A DNA stretch of 64,000 nt from JAQBQB01 sp963757185 (GTDB lineage: Bacteria; Gemmatimonadota; Gemmatimonadetes; Gemmatimonadales; Gemmatimonadaceae). The notes beneath the pieces are model-generated. The model did no database searches. It was not told where the DNA came from and saw nothing but the letters and a program-made list of their open reading frames with translations. Below are positions 26,050 to 35,063 of the stretch, piece by piece (positions within the stretch are counted from its first letter, which is position 1; every line of letters begins with the position of its first letter). The DNA lies in contig CAVWQI010000003.1 in the NCBI GenBank assembly GCA_963757185.1, positions 1-64,000 of the forward strand, in the 5' to 3' direction. A program made the translations under genes and the position numbers.

Positions 26050-27065
26050 CAGCGGATCGACAGGCTGGCGAGAGCGTCGAGCGTCTCGAGCGATTGCGGA
26101 CGGCGGCCGTCCTCGACGTCGTGGATCAGTTCGACGAGCCGCGTCGTGAGCGGCGTCGCGACGCCGGCTTCGTTCCCGAGCGTGACGACGATGCCGAGCT
26201 GCGCATCGACCTCGGTTCGCCGCTTGCGGACGGCGAGGTCGCGCCAGATCCCGCTATGGGTCTTGGCGGATTTCCGGTTGTGCGCGACCAGCGCGTCGAG
26301 CGAAGCGGCGGCCGCGTCGTCCGACGCGTTCGGCAGATACGCCGATGGATCGAATCCGTCGAACGCTTCCGGCGTCACCCCGCGCGCTCGAGCGACTGCG
26401 AGGATTTCGCGCGCCAACTCGACGTAAAGGTTCTTGTAGCGCGGCATCGCCAGCGCGTCGGCGATCGATTCGTTGGTGAGCGCCGTGGCGAAGAGCATGG
26501 CGCCGTAGGCTTCCTTGCCCCACAGGTAGCCCCAGATGTTCGGCGTCACGATGGCGCGATCGTCGAAGCGGAGCCACGCATCGTGGATGGCGCCGACGCG
26601 CGGGGTCCTGCGCCCGTCGATCTCCCCGAGGACGACCGCGCCGCGCCCGCCGTAGTGGATGACGCCCGGCTCGATGTAATCCGCTCCGAAGTTCACGAAC
26701 GACCCGACGGTTCGCGCGTCGCCGACGACCTTCGCGATCGCCAGCTCGTTGAGTCCGTTCTGCGCGGAGACGACGCAGCCGTCGTCGGTCAGGTGAGGCG
26801 CCAGCGCCCGCGTGGCGGCTTCGGTATGATGCGCCTTGGTCGCGAGGATGATCGTGTCCCACCGGCCGCTCAGAGATTCCGGCGTGAACGCCGGCACCAA
26901 CTGCATGAATTCGGCGATCGGCCCGGTGATGGAGATGCCCGCAGCGTCGATAGCTGAGACGTGGTCGGCGGCGGTATCGACGAAGGTGACCTCGTGGCCG
27001 GCGCGGGCAAGGTACGCGCCGAGCGTTCCACCGATTGCGCCAGCGCCCCAGACGAGGAATCGCAT
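26049..27065 (-). CDS. PanE/ApbA-family ketopantoate reductase-like protein
   Basis: A 338-aa NADPH-dependent reductase. The N-terminal Rossmann motif is GAGAIGGTLGAYLARAG. ILATKAH and SAQNGLNE follow the family pattern for the nucleotide domain. A C-terminal helical domain carries a conserved Lys in WGKEAYGAML and Asn-Glu in TALTNES. True PanE makes pantoate for coenzyme A. Placement inside a catabolic operon with a creatininase and an M20 peptidase suggests a paralogue acting on another 2-keto acid, but the pantoate reaction cannot be excluded. Confidence 0.85.
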   Translation of the reverse strand: MRFLVWGAGAIGGTLGAYLARAGHEVTFVDTAADHVSAIDAAGISITGPIAEFMQLVPAFTPESLSGRWDTIILATKAHHTEAATRALAPHLTDDGCVVSAQNGLNELAIAKVVGDARTVGSFVNFGADYIEPGVIHYGGRGAVVLGEIDGRRTPRVGAIHDAWLRFDDRAIVTPNIWGYLWGKEAYGAMLFATALTNESIADALAMPRYKNLYVELAREILAVARARGVTPEAFDGFDPSAYLPNASDDAAAASLDALVAHNRKSAKTHSGIWRDLAVRKRRTEVDAQLGIVVTLGNEAGVATPLTTRLVELIHDVEDGRRPQSLETLDALASLSIR

Positions 27066-27077
27066 CGTCCTACGGCC

Positions 27078-27788
27078 TTAGCCGGCGTCGCCCCACGAAC
27101 CCGTGAGCAGCGCGCGCGTCTCGTCGACGGCGACTTTCCAGAGCGCGAGCATGTCCTCGTCGGACCGCTGGTACAACCCGCCGTAGTTTCCGTCGCCGAT
27201 GTAGGCGCGGAGCGACATCGGGTCGAGCGCGCGAACGCGCGCGATGTCGACCATCGGCCGCTGCACGCCCGGCATTTCGACGCCGGGCAGCCGCGTCCAC
27301 GGAAAGTTCTCCATCCACGATCCGTGCGACGCCACGGGATCGATCTCGAGCACCCTGGCCCAGGTACGCGGCGCGTTCCACCAGTTGTGAAAGAGCACGC
27401 GGCAATCCGGATGGTCGGCGGTCCATTCAGGAACCCACTGTTGCACGGCGCTGTTTCCGCCATGGCCGTTGACGACGAGGATCCGCTTGAACCCGCTGTG
27501 CGCCATGCTGTCGAGAATGTCGCGCACGACGCTGAGATGCGTGTCGACGCGCAGCGAGATGGAGCCCGGGAACTCGCGGAAGTAGGGCGTCACGCCGTAG
27601 GCGACGACGGGGAACACCGGAATCCCCAGCGGCTCCGCGGCTTCGGCGCCGACGCGTTCCGGAAGGATGCAGTCGACGGTGAGTCGGAGGTGACTGTGCT
27701 GTTCGGTGCTGCCGAGCGGAAGGACGGCGCGGTCGTCGTGATCGAGGTAGCGCTCGACCTGCATCCAATTCATGTCGCTGATACGCAC
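27078..27788 (-). CDS. creatininase-family amidohydrolase
   Basis: A 236-aa metal-dependent hydrolase. It has LPLGSTEQHSHLRLTVD (metal-binding Glu and His), the FREFPGSISL stretch, and VVNGHGGNSAV, the family signature, with downstream Glu ligands in the SHGSWMENF region. Family members hydrolyse cyclic or linear amides: creatinine, formamidopyrimidines, or the mycofactocin precursor in MftE. It is the first gene of the minus-strand operon, 12 nt upstream of panE, so it probably opens an imported amide ring or linear amide. The exact substrate cannot be read from the sequence. Confidence 0.87.
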   Translation of the reverse strand: MRISDMNWMQVERYLDHDDRAVLPLGSTEQHSHLRLTVDCILPERVGAEAAEPLGIPVFPVVAYGVTPYFREFPGSISLRVDTHLSVVRDILDSMAHSGFKRILVVNGHGGNSAVQQWVPEWTADHPDCRVLFHNWWNAPRTWARVLEIDPVASHGSWMENFPWTRLPGVEMPGVQRPMVDIARVRALDPMSLRAYIGDGNYGGLYQRSDEDMLALWKVAVDETRALLTGSWGDAG

Positions 27789-27898
27789 GGCTTTGTTTTG
27801 GTGACGGGAGACAGAAAATACCCCCCGGCGAGGAAGGGCGCGAACGGCGACGTTCTGGGCGTCCCGTGGCCGAACACACGCATCGCGGATCGGGGGTC

Positions 27899-28456
27899 GA
27901 GCCCTGCCTTGAGCAGGAGCCTGAGCATGAGCTCTGAGCCGGGCGTGACCGAAGCCTCGAGAAGGACTCTGAGGCGAGGGCGTGCTATTCCGACTCGTCT
28001 TCCAGGACCCTTCTGCGGTAGCCGAAGGTCATTCTGCGAATGTCGATCGTCTCGGTCGAGTAGCGGTGCCAGTTTTCGTGAGACATCAGCTTGAGATCAC
28101 GAACGCTGATCAGGTGGTTTTCGGTCTCGCTCGCGGATTTGATCGACATATCGAGAAAACGCGCAAACTCGCGATTCGATTCCGACCCACATCCCTCAGC
28201 GATGTTGGTCGCAATGCTATCCGCAGCTCGCAAGAGCTGTGACCTCAGGTGCCCGTAGCCCAAGCGCCCGTAGTCAGCCGCGAGCTCGTGGAGCGCCATG
28301 GCCAGGGCGTGCGCCCTCCGCCAAATCTCGAGTCGCTTGAAGTCCCGCATGCCCCACCGTACCTCATCCCGTGCGGCATGCGGCACCATTTTCTTCGGGC
28401 CCGCACCTTTCAACTGCTCAAAGCTCCTGCTCAAGCTCATGCTCGATGCAGGGCTC
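27899..28456. mobile_element. four-helix-bundle gene cassette with 35-bp terminal inverted repeats
   Basis: Left repeat 27899-27933 and right repeat 28422-28456 are inverted copies identical at 30 of 35 positions, rich in GAGCATGAGC and GAGCAGGAGC units. They enclose only the four-helix-bundle gene. A similar solo sequence is at 6291-6324. There is no transposase inside, so movement would need help in trans. Confidence 0.55.
27985..28350 (-). CDS. four helix bundle protein (S23 / 23S rRNA intervening-sequence protein family)
   Basis: A 121-aa protein. It begins MRDFKRLEIWRRAHALAMAL, the family hallmark, then shows LRSQLLRAADSIATNIAEG and FARFLDMSIKSASETENHL. The family forms pentameric bundles; members were first found in 23S rRNA intervening sequences, and the Avd proteins of retroelements are related. 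The function of solo copies is unknown. The frame is open 30 codons upstream, but ATG 28350 with GGTGGGG before it matches the family start. No rRNA or reverse transcriptase is nearby. It lies inside inverted repeats at 27899-27933 and 28422-28456. Confidence 0.9.
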   Translation of the reverse strand: MRDFKRLEIWRRAHALAMALHELAADYGRLGYGHLRSQLLRAADSIATNIAEGCGSESNREFARFLDMSIKSASETENHLISVRDLKLMSHENWHRYSTETIDIRRMTFGYRRRVLEDESE

Positions 28457-28537
28457 GCTCCCGCCGCGGCGATGCCGATCCCGCCGCGACGGCCCCCAAC
28501 GCTGGCGTCCTCGCCGTTTCACGAGCATTCTCTTGCT

Positions 28538-30605
28538 ATGCTACGCCTCTCCGTGCTCTCGGCACTCGCCGTCCTCGCCGTCACCTCATGCACCCGCTCG
28601 CAGCCGTCGCTGGCCGGGGACTGGGATGCTTACGTCGCCCTCGGCTCCACGCCCCTCCCGGGCTTCGAGGGCTGGCGTCGCATGGGTTTCGCCCACTTCG
28701 CCTCCGATACCAGCGGCATCACCGGCTCAATCCGTCGCCGTACGGGCGAACCGATGCTCGACCTCGCCCGCGCCGACGTCCGCGGCGACTCCGTCTTCAT
28801 CAGCGGCGCACGGAATCAGACTCTCGCCGCCACGTGGCACGGTGACACGCTCTCCGGTCTGATGCTCGCCGAAGGCAAGCCGAGTGGCAGGCGGTATCGG
28901 CTCGTTCGCCGGACGACGCCGTTCGTCGCCGAGCAGCAGTACCTGCTCTGGCCGGGGGCGGTGTCCGACTCGCAGTACGCGGTCACCGAGGACACGCTGG
29001 TCTTCATGAAGACCCGCGACGGCGCGAAGTTGGCGAGCTATGTCGCGCGGCCAGTTGGCAAGGGTCCGTTCGGCGTCGTCATGCAGCGCACGCCGTACAC
29101 GCGCATCCTCCATCCCGCGGGCCGATTCTGGGCGTCGCACGGCTACATCTTCGTCGCGCAGCACGTGCGCGGGCGCGATGTATCCGACGGCACCGACTTC
29201 GGCGACTACGACACCGATGTACGCGACGGCTACGACGCGGTCGAGTGGGCGGCGAAGCTGCCCGGCGCGAACGGGAGAGTCGGGCTGATCGGACACTCGG
29301 ACGAGGGGAGACTGGCGTGGTACGCGGCCGTGAGCGCGCCGCCTCATCTTGCGGCGTTCGCGCCGTCGGCGGCGAGCGGCGATCCGTGGCGCATCGTGCC
29401 GTACGAAGACATGGTGTTCTCGCCGATCAACGTCGATTGGGCGTGCCTCATGCGCGGCGCGCACGCTGCAGAACACGGCGGACCTCGACATCGGGTCGGC
29501 GCTCACGCACCTGCCGTTGATCGACTTGCCGCAGCGACTTGGCTGCGGCGACGTGCCGCTCTGGGACCGTTGGATCGCGCACCCGACACTCGACGCGTAC
29601 TGGCGCGCGCACGCCGTCACGACGAACGTCGCGAAGGTCCGAGCGCCCGTGCTCCAGATCGCCGGCTGGTACGACGACTCGCGCGGTCCGATCGACTACA
29701 CGAACGCGCTGCTCGCCGTGCCGAACCATCCGCTCGTTCGGCTGGTGATGGGACCCGGCGCGCACAAAGGCGTCGACTACGTGAGCGGCGAATTCGGCCC
29801 GCAGTCGCGCGTCGACACGCGCCGTCTTCAGCTGCGGTGGTTCGACCACTATCTACTCGGCAAGGACAACGGCGTCGACAAGGAGCCGCCCTTCGACGAC
29901 TTCGTCTTCGGCGACAACACGTGGCGGAAGGAAGCCGCCTGGCCGATCGCGCGCGCGGTGCCGACGAAGTGGTACGTGTCGTCGGCGGGTGCGGCGAACA
30001 CGAGCGCCGGCAACGGCACGCTCGACACGATTCCGCCGACCGGAGCGGCCGTCGACACGTTCACCTACGATCCGGCGAACCCCACGCCGTTCCTGATCGA
30101 CTCGCGCGAGCTCGAGGAGTCCCTCAACGAGGATTATGCGTCACTCAACGCATCGCGGCGCGACGAGCTCGTGTTCACGTCGAAGGCGCTCACCAAGCCG
30201 GTCGAAGTGACGGGGCAGATGTCGGCGACGCTCTGGGCCGCCACCGACGCCAAGGACACCGACTGGAACGTGATGCTCCTCGACGTCTTTCCCGACGGCC
30301 ACGCGGAGCGCGTGCAGGACGGCCCGATGCGCGCGCGATTCCGCAAGGGATTCGACAAGGAAGTGCCGCTCACTCCTGGAAGCGTCGAGCAGTACGACCT
30401 CGACCTCTGGTTCACGTCGCGCGTGTTCGAGCCCGGACACAAGATTCGCGTGACGGTATCGTCGTCCTTCTTTCCGAAGTACGACCGCAACCTCAACACC
30501 GGCGGCAACAACGAGCGCGATAGCACGTTCGTGGTCGCGCATCAGAAGCTGCTGCACGACGCCGCGCACCCGAGCCACGTCGTCCTGCCCGTCATTCCTC
30601 GATGA
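28538..30605 (+). pseudogene. CocE/NonD-family secreted hydrolase (frameshifted)
   Basis: About 688 aa after correction. It has a lipoprotein signal (LSVLSALAVLAVTSC), a beta-rich N-terminal region, then an alpha/beta hydrolase domain of the X-Pro dipeptidyl-peptidase/CocE type (VMQRTPYTRILHPAGRFWAS, nucleophile Ser in GLIGHSDEGRLAW, acid-side VLQIAGWYDD, His-side MGPGAHKG). The C-terminal jelly-roll domain has VTGQMSATLWAATDAKDTDW and PGHKIRVTVSSSFFPKYDRN. Near 29451-29468 one extra base in alternating GC shifts the frame; dropping it joins CLMRG to RTLQNTADLDIG. The stop overlaps the transporter start (ATGA), so the operon structure is intact and an indel is likely. Confidence 0.85.
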
Positions 30606-31975
30606 GCCTATTCTCGTTCCTCGACCGCGAACATACGGTTGCCGGCGAGGGCTACTCGCGGTGGCTGGTGCCGCCCGCCGCGCTCGCGATCCACCTGTCG
30701 ATCGGCCAGGCATACGCGTTCAGCGTTTTCAATCTGCCGCTGTCTCAGCGCATCGGCGTCACGCACTCGGCGCCGGAAGATTGGAAGCTGAGCACCATCG
30801 GATGGGTGTTCAGCATCGCCATCGTGTTCCTCGGTCTCTCGGCGGCGCTCTTCGGGTCGTGGCTCGAGCGGGTCGGGCCACGCAAGGCGATGTTCGTCTC
30901 AGCGCTGTGCTTCGCCGGCGGATTCGAGGTCGCCGCGGTGGGCATCGCCACGCATCAGTTCTGGCTCCTGCTGCTCGGCTACGGTGTGCTCGGCGGAATC
31001 GGGCTGGGCATCGGGTACATCTCGCCGGTGACGACGCTCATCAAGTGGTTCCCGGACCGACCCGGCATGGCGACGGGAATGGCCATCATGGGCTTCGGCG
31101 GCGGCGCGATGATCGCGTCGCCGCTGTCGACGACCCTCATGGCCTACTTCAAGACCGCCACCGTGCCGGGCGTCGCGTCGACTTTCGTGACGATGGGCAT
31201 CCTCTATTTCTGCTTCATGATGTTCGGCGTCTTCACGGTGCGGATACCGCGTGCCGATTGGCGGCCGGCCGGCTGGACGTCGCCGCCCCCTCGCGCGAGG
31301 GTGACCACGGGCAACGTCACCGTGGACCGTGCCGTCACGACTCCGCAGTTCTGGCTCCTGTGGGTCGTCCTGTGCATGAACGTCACCGCCGGCATCGGAG
31401 TGCTCGGCCAGGCGTCGCCGATGATTCAGGAGATGTTCCCCGGCTCGATCTCGGTCGGTGCGGCGGCGGGGTTCGTCGGTCTCCTCAGCCTGGCCAACAT
31501 GGGCGGCCGTTTCTTCTGGTCGTCGCTTTCCGACGTCATCGGCCGTCGGGCGGTCTACGCGACGTTCTTTCTGCTCGGCGCGGTCCTGTACGCCCTGGTG
31601 CCGTCCACGGGCCGAGCCGGAAACGTCGCGCTCTTCGTCATCGGGTACGTCGTGATCATCAGCATGTACGGCGGCGGGTTCGCGACGATTCCGGCCTACC
31701 TGCGCGACATGTTCGGCACGATTCAGGTCGGTGCGATCCACGGCCGGTTGCTCACGGCCTGGTCGACCGCCGGCGTGCTCGGCCCGGTGCTCGTGAACTA
31801 CATTCGCGAATACGAGATTGCGCACGGCGTTCCGAAGGCCGGCGCGTACACGACGACGATGTACATCATGGCCGGGCTGCTCGTCGTCGGATTCATCTGC
31901 AACCTGTTCGTGCGGCCGGTGGACGAGCGGCACGTGACCGCCGAATACGGCGCGGCCAGCACCGCCGCGGCCTGA
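30602..31975 (+). CDS. OFA-family MFS transporter (oxalate/formate antiporter-like)
   Basis: A 457-aa inner-membrane transporter with 12 predicted helices. Features are those of the OFA family: SRWLVPPAALAIHLSIGQAY in helix 1, FSIAIVFLGLSAALFGSW, a GIGLGIGYISPVTTLIKWFP segment with the conserved Lys, and MATGMAIMGFGGGAMIASPL. In the second half, QFWLLWVVLCMNVTAGIGV and FFWSSLSDVIGRRAVY. ATG 30602 overlaps the upstream hydrolase stop by 4 nt. A 45-aa one-helix protein follows 12 nt downstream. The likely substrate is a small monocarboxylate or dicarboxylate; oxalate specificity is not shown. Confidence 0.9.
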   Translation: MSLFSFLDREHTVAGEGYSRWLVPPAALAIHLSIGQAYAFSVFNLPLSQRIGVTHSAPEDWKLSTIGWVFSIAIVFLGLSAALFGSWLERVGPRKAMFVSALCFAGGFEVAAVGIATHQFWLLLLGYGVLGGIGLGIGYISPVTTLIKWFPDRPGMATGMAIMGFGGGAMIASPLSTTLMAYFKTATVPGVASTFVTMGILYFCFMMFGVFTVRIPRADWRPAGWTSPPPRARVTTGNVTVDRAVTTPQFWLLWVVLCMNVTAGIGVLGQASPMIQEMFPGSISVGAAAGFVGLLSLANMGGRFFWSSLSDVIGRRAVYATFFLLGAVLYALVPSTGRAGNVALFVIGYVVIISMYGGGFATIPAYLRDMFGTIQVGAIHGRLLTAWSTAGVLGPVLVNYIREYEIAHGVPKAGAYTTTMYIMAGLLVVGFICNLFVRPVDERHVTAEYGAASTAAA

Positions 31976-31987
31976 CGGAGACCCCAA

Positions 31988-32125
31988 ATGGCAAGCGAAT
32001 CAGACCGCGATCAAAGCTCGGCGAGCGCCGCCCTCAAGCTCGTCGGGGCGTGGACGCTCGTCGGGATCCCGCTCGCGTGGGGCGTGTGGCAGGTGATTCA
32101 GAAGTCGCTCGACCTCTTCAAATAG
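31988..32125 (+). CDS. single-helix small protein, probable MFS transporter small subunit
   Basis: A 45-aa protein, MASESDRDQSS at the N-terminus followed by one membrane helix with AWTLVGIPLAWGVWQVIQKS and a DLFK end. GGAG lies 7 nt before the ATG. It begins 12 nt after the OFA-family transporter. Similar short proteins with a VGIPLAWGV-type helix are, as I recall, annotated as small subunits of OFA-type MFS transporters. The short length makes it easy to miss in automatic calls. Confidence 0.7.
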   Translation: MASESDRDQSSASAALKLVGAWTLVGIPLAWGVWQVIQKSLDLFK

Positions 32126-32135
32126 GCCCGCCCCG

Positions 32136-32350
32136 GCATCTACGCTCTGAACTGCAACGATTTCGCGGAAGAGCCGAAGTTCGCGAGTAGAGCCAAAGAG
32201 CGCGAAGGCCTTATGGTGAACGACCTCGATTGGTCGCCGGTTGGCCGCCCGAGGCCGTTCCAAGAGCCTTTGCCGTCTCGCCGTTCTGCATTCTCCGCGT
32301 AAATCCGTGGTTTCCGCGAAATCTGTTGCAGTATCAGGGTCGTAGATGCC
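32136..32350. mobile_element. palindromic element, copy B1
   Basis: Ends 32151-32170 (ACTGCAACGATTTCGCGGAA) and 32312-32332 are inverted repeats; the symmetry extends outward through GCATCTACG (to 32136 and 32350). The interior matches copy B2 (35064-35259) in reverse orientation, including a CGAGGTCGTTCAC block. No credible gene. Confidence 0.7.
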
Positions 32351-32363
32351 CGCCCCGGAGACC

Positions 32364-33594
32364 CTACGTCGGGATCTTCAGCATCTTTCCCATGAACAGG
32401 ATCGTGCCGGTCTGACGCTCGCGAATCACGAAGATGAACGGGTGATCGACGCGGAACTCACGGGCCGCGGTGACCGTGACGCCGGTGACCGTCGACGCGC
32501 CGGCGGTAGTCCCGGTCTCGTCCACAGTCACAAAGGCCTTTTGCTTGACGAACGACAGCTGCAGCGGCTGAGACGACATCCCCGAGAAGTTCGCCTGATC
32601 GGTGAACGCCACGCCCATGCCGAGCGCCGAGAGGTCGTCGGTGAGCATGCGGTCGTAGGACATCGTGAACTTGGGCATCGCGAACTTGTTCGTCCGTGTC
32701 CTGGAGGCTCGCGATCAACGCCGCCCACGTGGTCGCGTTCAGCTGCGCGGCGATCGAGTCGATGCTGGCCGTTTGGCCGAATCCCGCCAGCACGATGTCC
32801 ATCGCGAACGCTCCGTTCCCGTACGGAAGCTCGGCGATTCTTAGCTGCTGCGTTCCTCCGGTGCGAAACAGCGGCTTCATGTTCTCGGGGCGATTCATGA
32901 ACGGCACGGTCTGCACCGTCCCGTCCGCGGCGTTGAACGACGACGGGGCGGTTGCCTTCGGGTCGAACTGGTACTGCCACGTGCCCTTGAAGTAGATGGC
33001 GTTGATGAGGAACATCACTTCTTCCGGCTTGATGTCGTCGAGGATCGTCGGGATCCTGCCGCCGGTGTGCGAGCTGACCCAACCGTTGATCGTCGAGAGC
33101 GACCCCGGGACGTTCGCGAAGTCCAGCCCCTGCGCCTGGGCGTCGAAGTACTTCTTTGTCGTGTCGAGGAACGGTTGCTTGAAGGAGAACGTGTTCCGAT
33201 ACCAGACCGAGTTGGCGATCTGGAACGTCGTCGTCGGGTCGAGACCGCGAAGCAGTCCGATGAGGCCCTGGTAGCCCGCGTCGAGTTGCCCCACGTCGCC
33301 GGAATCGAGCCGCAAAGCGGCTCGCATCGCATCGAAGGTCGAACCCGAGGCGCCGTTCATCGCCATGCCGAGCGACATCGACGCGCTCAGAGGCGAGATG
33401 AACACGTTGTTCCCGGCGTCCGTCTTCGCGACCCGCTGGAAGAGCGCGAACGAGAAGTCGTTGCCGGAGGTCGCTACGCGCTGCTCGGAGGGGTCGAGCG
33501 TGAAGGAAGGAGGGGGTTGGGGCCCGCCCACGTCGGAACACGCGGCCGCGGCCAGCGCCGCCGCTACGAACAGGATTCGACGATCAACCTTCAT
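32364..33594 (-). pseudogene. serpin-family serine protease inhibitor lipoprotein (frameshifted)
   Basis: About 409 aa after correction. Lipoprotein signal ILFVAAALAAAAC. The serpin fold is clear: NVFISPLSASMSLGMAMNGA, TFQIANSVWYRN, INGWVSSHTGGRIPTIL, FLINAIYFKGTWQYQFDP. The C-terminal part, in another frame (32364-32678), has FTMSYDRMLTDDLSALGMG, the reactive-loop hinge VDETGTTAGAST with small residues as in inhibitory serpins, and the end FRVDHPFIFVIRERQTGTIL. One extra base lies at about 32684-32695; without it QDTDE joins KFAMPKFTMSYD. It would inhibit an extracytoplasmic serine or cysteine protease. It stands alone on the minus strand, between palindromic elements B1 and B2. Confidence 0.87.
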
Positions 33595-33752
33595 GCGGAG
33601 CTCCTTGGCGAGGGCATTACCTGCCTAACCGGGCCGGCGCGAAAAAAGCCACTTCTCGCCCCCCCACGGATTCGCGTCCCGTGGTACACGAGCGAGCACA
33701 AGATGTGCGCAAGGGATGGCGGTCCATCAACAGTCAACAAAAGGGGGCTGTC

Positions 33753-34427
33753 GTGCTCGCCAACCCGCGTTACACCCGATCCCTTACCGCGCTATTGGCC
33801 GCGTCGTTGTGCGGCGCCGCCTGCATGCGCTCGAGCGCTCGGTCCGATTCCACCGCCGCCGCCGCCGCCGGCGACGTGTCGTCGCCCAATGCGACGCCGA
33901 TGGTGCGTGGCGGCATATCCCAGGTCACGCCAACCTCGCTCGTGGTGTCGACAGACACCGGCCCCGTCACGGTAGCGTTGGCGGGTTCCCCCAAGGTCTT
34001 CGACCGTGAACCCGGGACCTTGGCCGACGTCACCGACAACGTCTTTGTCGGCGTCACGTCGGTCAAGCAGCCCAACGGGAAGGAGCAGGCGACCGAGATT
34101 CACGTGTTCCCGAATGACCTGCGCGGCCTCGGCGAGGGGAGCCGCATGATGGAGCCGAGTGCGAGCCCGGGTGGCAGCCGGATGACGAACGGCAGCGTTC
34201 AGAGCTCGCGGATGTCGAACGGCACGGTCTCGAGCGCCAACGGCGGTACGCTCGTCGTGAACTACGCCGGTGGATCGCAAACCATCGACGTGCCGCCGAA
34301 CACTCCGGTGACGGCGATCAAGGAGACGTCGAAGCAGCCGTCGTCCGGCGATCAAGTCGTCGTCGTCTCGAAGCGCGGAGACAACGGTGTGCTGACGGCG
34401 ACCGCGGTCTTGCTCGTCTCGAAATAG
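33753..34427 (+). CDS. secreted lipoprotein, DUF5666-like
   Basis: A 224-aa protein from GTG 33753, preceded by AAGGGGG at 5 nt. The frame is open upstream to 33681, but this start gives a clean lipoprotein signal (SLTALLAASLCGAAC). Two OB-like beta modules, one on each side of a Ser/Gly/Met-rich linker with SRM repeats, carry GGISQVTPTSLVVSTDTGPV and ANGGTLVVNYAGGSQTIDVP. These resemble DUF5666 repeats, though I place this only tentatively. It is divergent from the serpin. Confidence 0.65.
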   Translation: MLANPRYTRSLTALLAASLCGAACMRSSARSDSTAAAAAGDVSSPNATPMVRGGISQVTPTSLVVSTDTGPVTVALAGSPKVFDREPGTLADVTDNVFVGVTSVKQPNGKEQATEIHVFPNDLRGLGEGSRMMEPSASPGGSRMTNGSVQSSRMSNGTVSSANGGTLVVNYAGGSQTIDVPPNTPVTAIKETSKQPSSGDQVVVVSKRGDNGVLTATAVLLVSK

Positions 34428-34511
34428 ATCGCGCGAACATCGGCGAGAGCTTCTCGAGTGACGGGGCGCGAGCATCGGCGGTTTACCAGAGGAAGCCTTC
34501 TGGAGCCATCA

Positions 34512-35023
34512 GTGAGCGTTCGTATCGGACGTTGGGCGATCGCGTGCGCGGTCGCAGTCATTGGAATCACGGTTGGGTGCGGGGGCGGCGACACCGCCGC
34601 GACGGGGCCGCTCTCGACCCCGTTGGCCGGGCTGGTCGCCGGCGCGACGAACGACAGCAGTCCAGTCACCAATCCGCCGCCCAATCCCACGCCGGGGTCG
34701 TTCCACGGCACGGTCATGGGCCACAGCGCGTTCCCGCCGGGAACCGACACGCTGTCGACGCTTCCCCGCATCGTCGGCGCACGCGTGACGGCGTACAGCA
34801 CGGCCAGCCGACGGCGAGCGACACGCTCGGTGTCGGCGCGCAGGTGGCGTCGGTGACGACGGACGCGAACGGCCAGTTTCAAATTCCCACGTTGCCGGGT
34901 GGACTCTACATCGTGACCATCGCGCCGCCCGCCGGGAGCAAGTATCAGGGGATCTATGTCGCGGCGATCGCGCACGCGCACAGCGCCGACTATCCATGGT
35001 GGGTCGTGCTCCCGCTGAAATGA
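34512..35023 (+). pseudogene. carboxypeptidase-regulatory-like lipoprotein (frameshifted)
   Basis: About 170 aa after correction. GTG 34512 has GGAG 6 nt upstream and starts a lipoprotein signal (CAVAVIGITVGC). The first frame ends at 34856 in nonsense after RVTAYSTA. The second frame continues TASDTLGVGAQVASVTTDAN and FQIPTLPGGLYIVTIAPPAG, the beta-sandwich of carboxypeptidase regulatory domains. One more C near 34802-34810 joins them. The role is unknown; it is a surface or periplasmic lipoprotein. Confidence 0.7.
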
Positions 35024-35063
35024 CGACGAACGCTGTGCTCAGGCGGGCAGCCACGACTTCTAT

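Noticed and set aside
27985..28350. 23S rRNA intervening sequence or diversity-generating retroelement
   Set aside because: No rRNA, reverse transcriptase or template/variable repeats are present.
32136..32350. A simple transcription terminator
   Set aside because: It is over 200 bp with homologous interior and flanks to B2, more like an element than a terminator. Terminator function may be secondary.
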